Assembly (NCBI RefSeq): GCF_026184235.1
Contig: NZ_CP110806.1
Location: 868,001-932,000 of the forward strand
Reading direction: 5' to 3'
DNA from: Cellulomonas sp. S1-8
Lineage (GTDB): Bacteria; Actinomycetota; Actinomycetes; Actinomycetales; Cellulomonadaceae
DNA length: 64,000 nucleotides
Shown here piece after piece: positions 43,740-51,515 of the stretch. The notes beneath the pieces are model-generated. The model was not told where the DNA came from and made no database searches. It was given only the letters and a program-made list of their open reading frames with translations. How positions within the stretch are numbered: the first letter of the stretch is position 1; each line of letters begins with the position of its first letter. The position numbers were made by a program, and so were the translations under genes.

Positions 43740-44849
43740 TCACTCGTTCTCTCGGGTCGGGCTGCCGACGGGTTCGGGGACGGTGTCGGGGTCGGCGGGA
43801 TCGAAAAGCTCCGACGTCCAGAACAGGGTGGTGAGCTCACCGTCGCCGGTGTTCGTGATGTTGTGGGCCCAGCCGATCGGCATGTCGACCGCGACCGGCT
43901 CGTCGCCCGACACGTCGAACGTGATGACGTCGTCGTGGAACACCCGCCGCAGCGAGATGCTCGCGCGCCCGCCGATCACGACGAACCGCTCCATCTTGCG
44001 CAGGTGGAAGTGCTCGCCGCGCGTCACGCCCGGCCTCGTCGACGACACGAACGTCTGGCCCTGGCCGCCGTGCACGCGGACGACCTCCACGAGGTTCCCG
44101 CGGTGATCGGCACGCGGGGTCAGGCGCAGGGGCGCGCGGTCGGGGAACGTCGCGGCGCGCAGCGTGTTGAAGAGGTCCCGGTGGAAGGCGTCGGGGAGCG
44201 CAGGGATGTCACCGACCCGGTAGAGCGCGTCGAAGTCCTGCAGCGCTGCCAGGACGCCCGCCACGGTGGCCGGTGCTCCGGCCGGTCGTTCCTCGCGTGA
44301 CTCGCCGTCCAGGCCGTCGACCAGCGCTCGGGCCGCGCCCTGGGCGTGCAGGAGCTCGACCGGACGGTCCTCGACCTGCGGTGCCTCGCCACGGATGACG
44401 GCATGCACGAAGGTCGCGACGAAGGAGTTGTACTGCGGACGGCCGTGCTCCCCGAAGATGTTCGGGAGGTGCATGTCGACGAACGTGCCGCCGAGACGGG
44501 CGACGGCGTCGCGGAGCGTCGATGCGGCCTCGGCCTTGCCGGTCCCGTAGGGCGACCCGTTGCCGGCCTGGATCGAGTTGGCGTAGACGACGCGCACCCC
44601 CGGGGCCGCACCGGCGAGGGCGTCGGCGACGTCGCGCGCGAGCCGCGCGTTCCCGTCGGCGACGTCGTCGTCGGCACCGCGGTTCACGCCCGCGAGGTGC
44701 AGGACCGCGTCGGCGCCGGCGACGAGCGCAGGGAGAGCGCCCCAGGTGGACCGGGAGACCGGGACCACCTCGTGGTCGGTCGTGGCTCGCAGCCGCAGTC
44801 GGGTGTGCCACCCGAGGAAGCCCTCGGCGCCGGTGACGACGACCTTCAT
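43740..44849 (-). CDS. capF: Bifunctional CapF/FnlB-like reductase with cupin domain
   Basis: The 369-residue protein joins two domains, the signature of CapF. Residues 1-245 are a short-chain dehydrogenase fold with the NAD(P)-binding motif VTGAEGFLGWHT, LHLAGVNRG and YGTGKAEA holding the catalytic Tyr-Lys. Residues 250-360 are a cupin with GVTRGEHFHLRKMERFVVIG, carrying metal-binding His and Glu. It reduces the 4-keto intermediate made by CapE, and the cupin assists epimerisation at C3. The ATG overlaps the CapE stop (ATGA). It is an essential step of UDP-N-acetyl-L-fucosamine synthesis. Confidence 0.95.
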   Translation of the reverse strand: MKVVVTGAEGFLGWHTRLRLRATTDHEVVPVSRSTWGALPALVAGADAVLHLAGVNRGADDDVADGNARLARDVADALAGAAPGVRVVYANSIQAGNGSPYGTGKAEAASTLRDAVARLGGTFVDMHLPNIFGEHGRPQYNSFVATFVHAVIRGEAPQVEDRPVELLHAQGAARALVDGLDGESREERPAGAPATVAGVLAALQDFDALYRVGDIPALPDAFHRDLFNTLRAATFPDRAPLRLTPRADHRGNLVEVVRVHGGQGQTFVSSTRPGVTRGEHFHLRKMERFVVIGGRASISLRRVFHDDVITFDVSGDEPVAVDMPIGWAHNITNTGDGELTTLFWTSELFDPADPDTVPEPVGSPTRENE

Positions 44850-45877
44850 GCGGACCTGCTGACCAGCTCGGCGACCTTGGGCAGCTGCATGAGCAGCGCC
44901 TTGGTCTCCTCGACGTCGAGCCGGTGGGTGTTCTCGGACGTGTAGTCGCGGACCTCGGCGGGCATCTGCTCACCCTGGTCGAAGAACAGCTCGTACTCCA
45001 GGGAACGGGCGTCCATGGGGACGCGGAAGTAGTCGCCCTGGTCCTCTGCCTTGAGCATCTCCTCCTGGCCGAGGAGGGTCTCGTGCATCTTCTCGCCGTG
45101 GCGGATGCCGATCTTGCGGATCTCGGGGTCCTCGACGCCGAGAAGCGACGCGACGGCGCGCGCCAGGGTCTCGACCGTGCTCGCGGCGGCCTTGCGCACG
45201 AAGAGGTCGCCCGGCTCCGCGTGCTGGAAGGCGTAGTCGACGAGGTCGACCGAGTCGTCGAGCGACATGAGGAACCGGGTCATGAGCGGCTCGGTGACCG
45301 TGATGGGGTGACCCGCGAGGATCTGGTCGACGAACAACGGGATGACCGATCCGCGGGAGTACATGACATTGCCGTACCGGGTGATCGACACCGTCGTGCG
45401 CGAGCCGGGATTGTTGCGCGCGAAAGCCTGCCCGGTCTTCTCCATGAGGGCCTTGGACATGCCCATCGCGTTGACCGGGTAGACGGCCTTGTCCGTGCTG
45501 AGCAGGACGACGGACCGAGCGCCCACCTCCGCGGCCGCCGCGACGACGTTGTGGCTGCCTGAGACGTTTGTCGCCACCGCCTGCTGCGGGAAGAACTCGC
45601 AGGACGGGACCTGCTTCAGCGCGGCCGCGTGGAACACGTGGTCGACGTCATTCATCGAGCTGCGCACGCTCTCCCTGTCCCGGACGTCGCCGAGGAAGAA
45701 CTTCAGGCGGCTGTCGGAGAAGCGCCGACGCATGTCGTCCTGCTTGGTCTCGTCGCGCGACAGGATGTTGATGCGGCCGACTCCCCCCTCGAGCAGGTGG
45801 GAGACCATCGTGGAACCGAACGAGCCGGTGCCTCCCGTGATCGCCACGGTCGCGCCTGCCATGTAGTCGTCAGCCAT
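44846..45877 (-). CDS. capE: UDP-GlcNAc 4,6-dehydratase/5-epimerase, CapE/FnlA-like
   Basis: The 343-residue enzyme is a short-chain dehydrogenase of the inverting dehydratase group. ITGGTGSFGSTMVSHLL binds NADP, RDETKQDDMRRRFSD follows, AAALKQVPSCEFFP near residue 90 is diagnostic of CapE/FnlA, and STDKAVYPVNAMGMSKALME carries the active-site Met and Lys in place of the usual YxxxK. It makes the first keto intermediate of UDP-N-acetyl-L-fucosamine from UDP-GlcNAc. The ATG at 45877 is chosen over upstream starts because GAGGAG precedes it. It overlaps the upstream transferase gene by eight bases. Confidence 0.95.
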   Translation of the reverse strand: MADDYMAGATVAITGGTGSFGSTMVSHLLEGGVGRINILSRDETKQDDMRRRFSDSRLKFFLGDVRDRESVRSSMNDVDHVFHAAALKQVPSCEFFPQQAVATNVSGSHNVVAAAAEVGARSVVLLSTDKAVYPVNAMGMSKALMEKTGQAFARNNPGSRTTVSITRYGNVMYSRGSVIPLFVDQILAGHPITVTEPLMTRFLMSLDDSVDLVDYAFQHAEPGDLFVRKAAASTVETLARAVASLLGVEDPEIRKIGIRHGEKMHETLLGQEEMLKAEDQGDYFRVPMDARSLEYELFFDQGEQMPAEVRDYTSENTHRLDVEETKALLMQLPKVAELVSRSA

Positions 45878-47198
45878 CGTCGTCTCTCCTCGGAACTCGA
45901 CTGTCGGTCCGTCGCCCCCTGCGACGACCACCGGTCCGCGCGACGTCGCTGAGCAACGCCTCGAACCGGCCGACCCCCTGCTGGAGGGCCAGGTGCTGCT
46001 GGTAGTAGTCGGCGCCCCGGGCGCCCATCGCGTGACGCTCGTCGGCCGTCATGGACGCGAGCTGGCGCACGGCACGCACGAGGTCGTCGGCGTTCTCCGG
46101 CTCGAACGCGATCCCCGCTTCGGCTTGCTCCACCAGCTCGGCCGCGTCACCGCGCACCCCCATGAGGACCGGCCGGCCGGCGCGGAGGTACGCCTGGGTC
46201 TTCGACGGCACCGTGATCCTGAACAACGGGTCGTCGCGCAGGTGCACGAGCAGGCCGTCGCCCAGGGCGAGGATCTCGCCGATCTCCTCGGGCGGACGAC
46301 GCGGGAGCAGCTCGACGTTGAGCAGGCCGCGACGGTCCCGCTCCGCCCGCAACCGGTCGGAGTCGATGCCGCCCCCGATGAGCACGAACCTGATGCGCTC
46401 GTCGTCGGCGAGCACGGCCGCCGCGTCGAGGACCACGTCGAGCGCCTGTGCCGCACCCATCTGCCCGGCGAAGACCACGTGCACCTCGGCGGTGAACCCG
46501 AGCTCGCGCGCACGCTCGGGTGACGGCCGCGGTGCCACCGGTGCGGTCTCGTGGGTCCAGTTCGGGATGACCTCGACGTGGTCGGGCTTCACCCCGCGCG
46601 CGACGATCGACCGCTTGAAGCCGGCGGAGAGCACGGTCACGCGGGCGGCGCTGCCGTAGACCGCACGCATCCACGCGGCGACCAGGCGCAACGCCGTCGG
46701 GTTCCGCAGCATCCCGGTGGCTGACAGCGTGTCCGGCCACAGGTCCTGCACGTCGTAGACGAACGGCACGCCGCGCAGCCAACGCAGCACCATCGCGGGC
46801 AGGCCCACGGTGGCGGGCGGGTGGTAGACGTAGACGACGTCGGGACGGGGCACGGTCAGGGCGGCGACCGACGCGGATGCCGCGAAGGAGACGTAGTTGA
46901 GGACGCGCTTGATCGCCGACCGGTCGTGGCTCGGGTACAGCGGGACCCGGACGACGTCGACGCCGTCCATCCGCTCGTACTGGCGCGCACGGATGCGGTA
47001 GCCGTCGTACACGCGACCGCCCGGGTAGTTCGGGAATCCCGTGAGCACGGTGACGCGATGACCGCGCCGCACGAGCTCGCGTGCGAAGAGCAGGCCCTTG
47101 AACGCGGGCTCGGGGTCGAACCACTGGGTGAGCAGCAGCACGTGCACGGGCGCGACGCGGGGCGTGCTCGGCGTCGCGCCGGGGGTTGCAGAGGTCAC
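45870..47198 (-). CDS. Glycosyltransferase GT4, WbuB-like (probable L-FucNAc transferase)
   Basis: The 442-residue transferase has the characteristic opening of WbuB-type enzymes: LLLTQWFDPEPAFKGLLFAR, then GFPNYPGGRVYDGYRIR and VPLYPSHDRSAIKRVLNY. VYHPPATVGLPA and YDVQDLWPDTLSATG follow, and the donor domain has VIPNWTHE and VFAGQMGAAQ. WbuB transfers N-acetyl-L-fucosamine in Escherichia coli O-antigen loci. Standing immediately before capE-capF-capG supports the same donor here, although specificity is inferred. The GTG overlaps the acetyltransferase stop (GTGA). Confidence 0.9.
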   Translation of the reverse strand: MTSATPGATPSTPRVAPVHVLLLTQWFDPEPAFKGLLFARELVRRGHRVTVLTGFPNYPGGRVYDGYRIRARQYERMDGVDVVRVPLYPSHDRSAIKRVLNYVSFAASASVAALTVPRPDVVYVYHPPATVGLPAMVLRWLRGVPFVYDVQDLWPDTLSATGMLRNPTALRLVAAWMRAVYGSAARVTVLSAGFKRSIVARGVKPDHVEVIPNWTHETAPVAPRPSPERARELGFTAEVHVVFAGQMGAAQALDVVLDAAAVLADDERIRFVLIGGGIDSDRLRAERDRRGLLNVELLPRRPPEEIGEILALGDGLLVHLRDDPLFRITVPSKTQAYLRAGRPVLMGVRGDAAELVEQAEAGIAFEPENADDLVRAVRQLASMTADERHAMGARGADYYQQHLALQQGVGRFEALLSDVARTGGRRRGRRTDSRVPRRDDDG

Positions 47199-47830
47199 CT
47201 CGCCGGTACTCCCTTCACGGTCGTCGACACCGGGACATGGCGGGTGACCACCGCTCCCGCGCCGACGATGGCGTCGGCGCCGACGGTCAGGCCCTGCAGG
47301 ATCGTCGCGTTGGCGCCGATCAGCGCCCCGGTCCCGACGCTCACCGCTCCCGAGACGCACGCCTGCGGGTTGAGCCGGACGTAGTCGCCGAGGGACGAGT
47401 CGTGCCCGACCGTCGCGTTCTGGTCGACGTGCACCTGAGCTCCCACGATGATGTTCGTGCTGAGGCGTGCGCCGGCGGCGACGACCGCCCCGTCGCCGAG
47501 GCTCACGCCGGCGCCGACGGTGGCTGCAGGGTGGACGAGGCTCGGCCGCGGTCGGCGCGCGTCGATCCGGCCGTCGAGGGCACGCCGCGCGGTGGGCGAA
47601 CCGACCGCGAGGACGACCGCCCAGCGGGGGTCCATCGCCTCCAGCGAGGCGACGTCCCCGAGCACCCGGGAACCGGCGGCGCCGACGCGCTCGACGTCGG
47701 CCGCGGACGGGGCGTCGTCGACGAAGCCTTCGACCACCCAGTCGTGCCCGTGGGCGCGCAGCTCGAGGAGCAGTGCCAGCACCTCGCGGCCGAAGCCGCC
47801 ACAGCCGACGATGACGATGCCTCCGCTCAT
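47195..47830 (-). CDS. PglD/NeuD-like sugar N-acetyltransferase
   Basis: The 211-residue protein starts with a PglD-type Rossmann segment (IVIVGCGGFGREVLALL) that binds the UDP-sugar and continues as a left-handed beta-helix of hexapeptide repeats. HPAATVGAGVSLGDGAVV, VGHDSSLGDYVRLNP with the catalytic His, and VGADAIVGAGAVVTRHVP are visible. Such enzymes acetylate the 4-amino group of UDP-4-amino-4,6-dideoxy-GlcNAc. It overlaps its neighbours on both sides. With the dehydratase, aminotransferase and phosphoglycosyl transferase it forms a bacillosamine-type pathway. Confidence 0.9.
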   Translation of the reverse strand: MSGGIVIVGCGGFGREVLALLLELRAHGHDWVVEGFVDDAPSAADVERVGAAGSRVLGDVASLEAMDPRWAVVLAVGSPTARRALDGRIDARRPRPSLVHPAATVGAGVSLGDGAVVAAGARLSTNIIVGAQVHVDQNATVGHDSSLGDYVRLNPQACVSGAVSVGTGALIGANATILQGLTVGADAIVGAGAVVTRHVPVSTTVKGVPAR

Positions 47831-48483
47831 GTCGCCCGGAGGGTGGACGGCTCGGTGGCCCCGGTGAAGAGCGGCATCGTGGCGTGGCCGGTGGCCGAGA
47901 TCCCCTCGCGGCGCAGGACGCTGCCGAGCGTGCGGATCAGGATGCGCACGTCGCCCGTGAAGGACCAGGTGTCGACGTACTCGACGTCGAGCCGGAGGCG
48001 GTCGTCCCACGCCTGGTCGTTCCTGCCGCTGACCTGGGCGAGGCCCGTGAGGCCGGGCCGCACCTCGTGCCGGCGCGCCTGCGTGGGCGTGTACCGCTCG
48101 AGGTACTCCATGAGCAGCGGACGCGGGCCGACGAGCGACATGTCGCCGGCGATCACGCTCAGGAGGGTGGGGAGCTCGTCGAGGCTGGCCGCCCGCAGGA
48201 CGCGTCCGACGGGCGTCAGACGGACCGCGTCGTCGGTCGTCCCGTCGACCTGCTCCGGGAGCAGCATCGTGCGGAACTTCACCATGGTGAAGGGCCTGCC
48301 GTGCAGACCGGGCCGCTGCTGGCGGAACAGCACGGGCCGGCCGAGGGCGACCCGCACGGCCAGCGCGGTGGCCAGCTGCACCGGGGCGGTGACGATCACG
48401 ACGGGCACCGCGACGGCGAGGTCGAGCGCGCGCTTCGCGGCCCGTGCCCCGCGCCGTCCCCCGGTCGAGTGCCGCGCCATCAT
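47827..48483 (-). CDS. Small phosphoglycosyl transferase, PglC-like
   Basis: The 218-residue protein is the short monotopic form of polyprenyl-phosphate sugar-phosphate transferase. A re-entrant hydrophobic N-terminus is followed by KRALDLAVAVPVVIVTAPV, LFRQQRPGLHGRPFTMVKFR, a DELPTLLSVIAGDMSLVGPRP core and PGLTGLAQVSGRNDQAW. It moves a sugar phosphate, here probably a diacetamido-trideoxy sugar, to undecaprenyl phosphate to start the second repeat unit. Two consecutive ATG codons are possible; the first overlaps the aminotransferase stop. It contrasts with the long WbaP-type enzyme of the first locus. Confidence 0.92.
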   Translation of the reverse strand: MMARHSTGGRRGARAAKRALDLAVAVPVVIVTAPVQLATALAVRVALGRPVLFRQQRPGLHGRPFTMVKFRTMLLPEQVDGTTDDAVRLTPVGRVLRAASLDELPTLLSVIAGDMSLVGPRPLLMEYLERYTPTQARRHEVRPGLTGLAQVSGRNDQAWDDRLRLDVEYVDTWSFTGDVRILIRTLGSVLRREGISATGHATMPLFTGATEPSTLRAT

Positions 48484-49619
48484 GCCGCCAGCTCCAGCAC
48501 GGACCGCACGGTGCCCACGGCGCGCTCGACCTCGGCGTCCGTCAACCCGGACCCGCTCGGCACGGCCAGCCCGGTGCGGAACAGCCGCTCGGACTGGCCG
48601 GTCAGCCAGGATCGGCGTCCTTCGAAGACCGGCTGCAGGTGCATCGGCTTCCACAGGTGACGTGCCTCGATCTCGGCGCCGTTGAGGCGGGCCACGGCGT
48701 CGTCGACGTCCACGTGCGAACCGGCCGCGTCGAGGACGAGGCAGGTCAGCCAGCAGTTGTCGTCGTCGTCGCTGCGTACGCCGTCGCGGCCGAGCAGCCG
48801 CACGCCCGCAGCGGACCCGAGCGCGGACGCGTACGTGTCACGGATGCTGCGGCGCCGCGCGATCATCTCGTCCAGCCGGCTCAGCTGCGCGCGTCCGAGC
48901 GCGGCGAGGATGTTCGAGAGGCGGTAGTTGTAGCCGATCTCGGTGTGCTCGTAGTACGGGACCGGCTGCCGGGCCTGCGTCGACAGGTACCGGGCGCGGT
49001 CGATCAGCACCTCGTCGTTGCTCAGCAGCATCCCGCCGCCGGACGTCGTCATGATCTTGTTGCCGTTGAACGACAGCGCGGCCGCACGGCCGAAGGACCC
49101 GGCGCCGCGCCCGCGGTAGGACGCGCCGAGCGCCTCGGCCGCGTCCTCCAGCAGGGGGACGTCGCGCTCGGCGAGCGCACCGACGAGGTCGTCGTACTCG
49201 GCGCACCTGCCGAAGAGGTCGACCGTCATGGCGGCCGTCACGACCGTGCCCTCGCGCCGCAGCGCGTCGACCGCGGTGAGCAGCAGCTCCGGGTCGACGT
49301 TGCCGTCCGGCCCGGAGTCGACGAAGACGGGCTCCGCCCCCGTGTACGCGACCGCGTTGGCGGAGGCGACGAACGTCATGGACGGCAGCACCACGGCCGT
49401 GCCGGGGCCGGCGCCGAGCTCGAGGAGCGCGAGGTGGAGGGCGGCGGTGCCCGACGCGAGCGCCAGGGCGTGACCGACGCCGACGCGCGCGGCGACCTCC
49501 CGCTCGAAGGCGTCGACCTCCGGGCCCAGCGGGGCGACCCAGCCGGACCGCAGCGCCTCGAGGACGTACTTCTCCTCGAGCTCGGTCACGTCCGCCTTGG
49601 AGAGGTAGATCCGCCCCAT
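48480..49619 (-). CDS. DegT/DnrJ/EryC1 aminotransferase, PglE-like
   Basis: The 379-residue PLP enzyme has YLSKADVTELEEKYVLEALR, ALASGTAALHLALLELGAG, and the PLP-lysine in LSFNGNKIMTTSGGGMLL near residue 182. Then comes YNYRLSNILAALGRAQL, which closes the dimer active site. The SFNGNKI variant is typical of 4-aminotransferases acting on UDP-4-keto-6-deoxy-GlcNAc (PglE type). The ATG overlaps the dehydratase stop by one base (TGATG). It provides the 4-amino sugar for the acetyltransferase downstream. Confidence 0.92.
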   Translation of the reverse strand: MGRIYLSKADVTELEEKYVLEALRSGWVAPLGPEVDAFEREVAARVGVGHALALASGTAALHLALLELGAGPGTAVVLPSMTFVASANAVAYTGAEPVFVDSGPDGNVDPELLLTAVDALRREGTVVTAAMTVDLFGRCAEYDDLVGALAERDVPLLEDAAEALGASYRGRGAGSFGRAAALSFNGNKIMTTSGGGMLLSNDEVLIDRARYLSTQARQPVPYYEHTEIGYNYRLSNILAALGRAQLSRLDEMIARRRSIRDTYASALGSAAGVRLLGRDGVRSDDDDNCWLTCLVLDAAGSHVDVDDAVARLNGAEIEARHLWKPMHLQPVFEGRRSWLTGQSERLFRTGLAVPSGSGLTDAEVERAVGTVRSVLELAA

Positions 49620-51433
49620 CAGACCTTCACCCGCAGCGGCGTCTGCGCGTGGTTGTTCATCCAGGTCCTCGCGGACAGCCCGTCGCAGTGGGCCTGGACC
49701 ACGACCTCCGTGGGGCACAGGACCGGGACGTCGACCGTGGTGACCAACGCGTTGCGCGTCGGACGGCGGTCCTCCGAGGGGCTGAACAGCTCCTCGCCCA
49801 GCTTCTCGCCGGGGCGCAGGCCGCTGTACCGGATCTCCACGTCACGACGCCCCGACATCCGGATGAGCGTCTGGGCCACCTCGGCGATGCGCACCTGCTC
49901 GCCCATGTCGAGCACCAGCACCTCGCCGTCGCTGCCGATGCTGGCCGCCTCGAGCACGAGCTGGCAGGCCTCGGGGATGAGCATGAAGTACCGCACGACG
50001 TCCGGGTGCGTCACCGTGACCGGGCCGCCGGACTCGATCTGCGAGCGGAACACGTGCACCACGGAGCCCCGTGACCCCAGGACGTTGCCGAAGCGTACGG
50101 AGACGTACCGGCCGGGCTGCGTCGTCGCGTAGTGCGCCGTGAGGCGCTCGGTGACGCGCTTGCTGTACCCCAGGACGGACGTCGGTCGCGCCGCCTTGTC
50201 GGTGGAGATGTTGACGAACGTCTGCACGTCCACCTGCGCCGCCGCCTCGAGCACGTTGAGCGTCCCGACGACGTTGCTCTTCCACGCCTCGAGCGGGAAC
50301 GTCTCCAGCAGCGGCAGGTGCTTGAGCGCGGCCGCGTGGAAGACGATGTCCGGCCGTGCGGCGGCGAAGACCTCCCGCAGGGCCTCGGGGTCCCGGATGT
50401 CGGCGAGCAGCACCTCGTCACCGTCGAGCAGGCCCTCGCCCGTCAGGCTGAGCTGCGTGGCCTGCAGCGCGGACTCGTCACGGTCCAGCAGGTAGAGCTT
50501 CGCGGGGCCGAACCGGGCGATCTGCCGGCACAGCTCCGAGCCGATCGACCCGCCGGCGCCGGTGACCAGCACGCTGCGGCCGGAGATCTGGTCGGCGATC
50601 GCGGTGGTGTCCATGTCGATCGCGCGACGGCCCAGCAGGTCCTGCAGGTCCAGGTCGCGCAGGTCCTTGGTGCTGATGCGTCCGTCGATGATGTCGCCCA
50701 GGGGCGGCAGGGTCAGGACGTCGAGCTGCGCCTCCGCGGCGATGTCCGACAGCTCGCGGATCAGCGCCGCGTCGGCTCGCGGGATGGCGATGACGAGCGC
50801 GTCGGCGCCGGTCTCGGCGGCCGTCGCGGCGATGAGCGAGCGGTCCCCGCGCACCTTCAGGCCCTCGACGGGCAGGCGGCGCTTGTGGCGGTCGTCGTCG
50901 AGCAGCGCGACGGGGTAGTACCCGCTGTCGCGGTCCTGGCTCATCTCGCGGACCAGCCGGTGACCGGCGTTGCCGGCCCCGAAGACGATGACGCGACGCT
51001 GCGCGCGGTCCGGTCCGCGACGCCTCGTCCGGAGGCTGCGCACGAGGAACCGGGCGGCGAACATCGCGGCGAGCGCGAGCGCCCCGGCGATCACGGGCAC
51101 GCTGCGGGGCACCAGGATCGGGTCGAGCAGCAACGCCCAGACGACCATGACGGCTGTCACCACAGCCACGGTGCGGGCGATGTCGATCGACTCCTCGAAC
51201 GAGCCCCGCACGTGGCCGACGGCGTACGGCCCGACCACGGCGCCGACGACGATCTGGAGCACGACCGCCACGGCCGCGAAGACCGCGACGCGGCCGACGA
51301 ACTCGTCGATGGCGAAGTCGAATCTCAACCAGGTGGCGATATAGACGGCACCGAACCACACCGTCCCGTCGACGGCCGCCCAGGCCCATCGATTCATCTC
51401 ATAACGACGCCGCGCAGCCTTCTGCTGTTCCAT
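49619..51433 (-). CDS. Membrane-bound NDP-sugar 4,6-dehydratase, PglF/WbpM-like
   Basis: The 604-residue enzyme has four N-terminal transmembrane helices (residues 18-135). A CoA-binding-like Rossmann region follows (VIVFGAGNAGHRLVREMSQD), then the catalytic short-chain dehydrogenase domain: VLVTGAGGSIGSELCRQI near residue 290, AAALKHLPLLETFPLEAWKS near 365, and STDKAARPTSVLGYSKRV with the active residues. It converts UDP-GlcNAc to the 4-keto-6-deoxy sugar, the first step toward a bacillosamine-type sugar. The ATG at 51433 has a GGGGGGG run upstream and an own promoter at 51469-51497, so this gene may begin a second transcript. Confidence 0.93.
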   Translation of the reverse strand: MEQQKAARRRYEMNRWAWAAVDGTVWFGAVYIATWLRFDFAIDEFVGRVAVFAAVAVVLQIVVGAVVGPYAVGHVRGSFEESIDIARTVAVVTAVMVVWALLLDPILVPRSVPVIAGALALAAMFAARFLVRSLRTRRRGPDRAQRRVIVFGAGNAGHRLVREMSQDRDSGYYPVALLDDDRHKRRLPVEGLKVRGDRSLIAATAAETGADALVIAIPRADAALIRELSDIAAEAQLDVLTLPPLGDIIDGRISTKDLRDLDLQDLLGRRAIDMDTTAIADQISGRSVLVTGAGGSIGSELCRQIARFGPAKLYLLDRDESALQATQLSLTGEGLLDGDEVLLADIRDPEALREVFAAARPDIVFHAAALKHLPLLETFPLEAWKSNVVGTLNVLEAAAQVDVQTFVNISTDKAARPTSVLGYSKRVTERLTAHYATTQPGRYVSVRFGNVLGSRGSVVHVFRSQIESGGPVTVTHPDVVRYFMLIPEACQLVLEAASIGSDGEVLVLDMGEQVRIAEVAQTLIRMSGRRDVEIRYSGLRPGEKLGEELFSPSEDRRPTRNALVTTVDVPVLCPTEVVVQAHCDGLSARTWMNNHAQTPLRVKV

Positions 51434-51468
51434 ACCTACGCCCCCCCGGGTGTCACGCAATGACTGCC

Positions 51469-51497
51469 AGACTAGAGCACTTTCTGGCGAGTTTGAA
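51469..51497 (-). promoter_or_regulatory. Promoter TTCAAA-17-TAGTCT before the PglF-like gene
   Basis: On the minus strand TTCAAA (51492-51497) and TAGTCT (51469-51474) are exactly 17 bases apart, a good housekeeping-type spacing, followed by about 35 bases of leader to the ATG at 51433. It lies in the short gap after the kinase gene, so the sugar genes may be expressed partly independently of the kinase. Confidence 0.55.
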
Positions 51498-51515
51498 CCG
51501 TATCAACCGGAGGTA

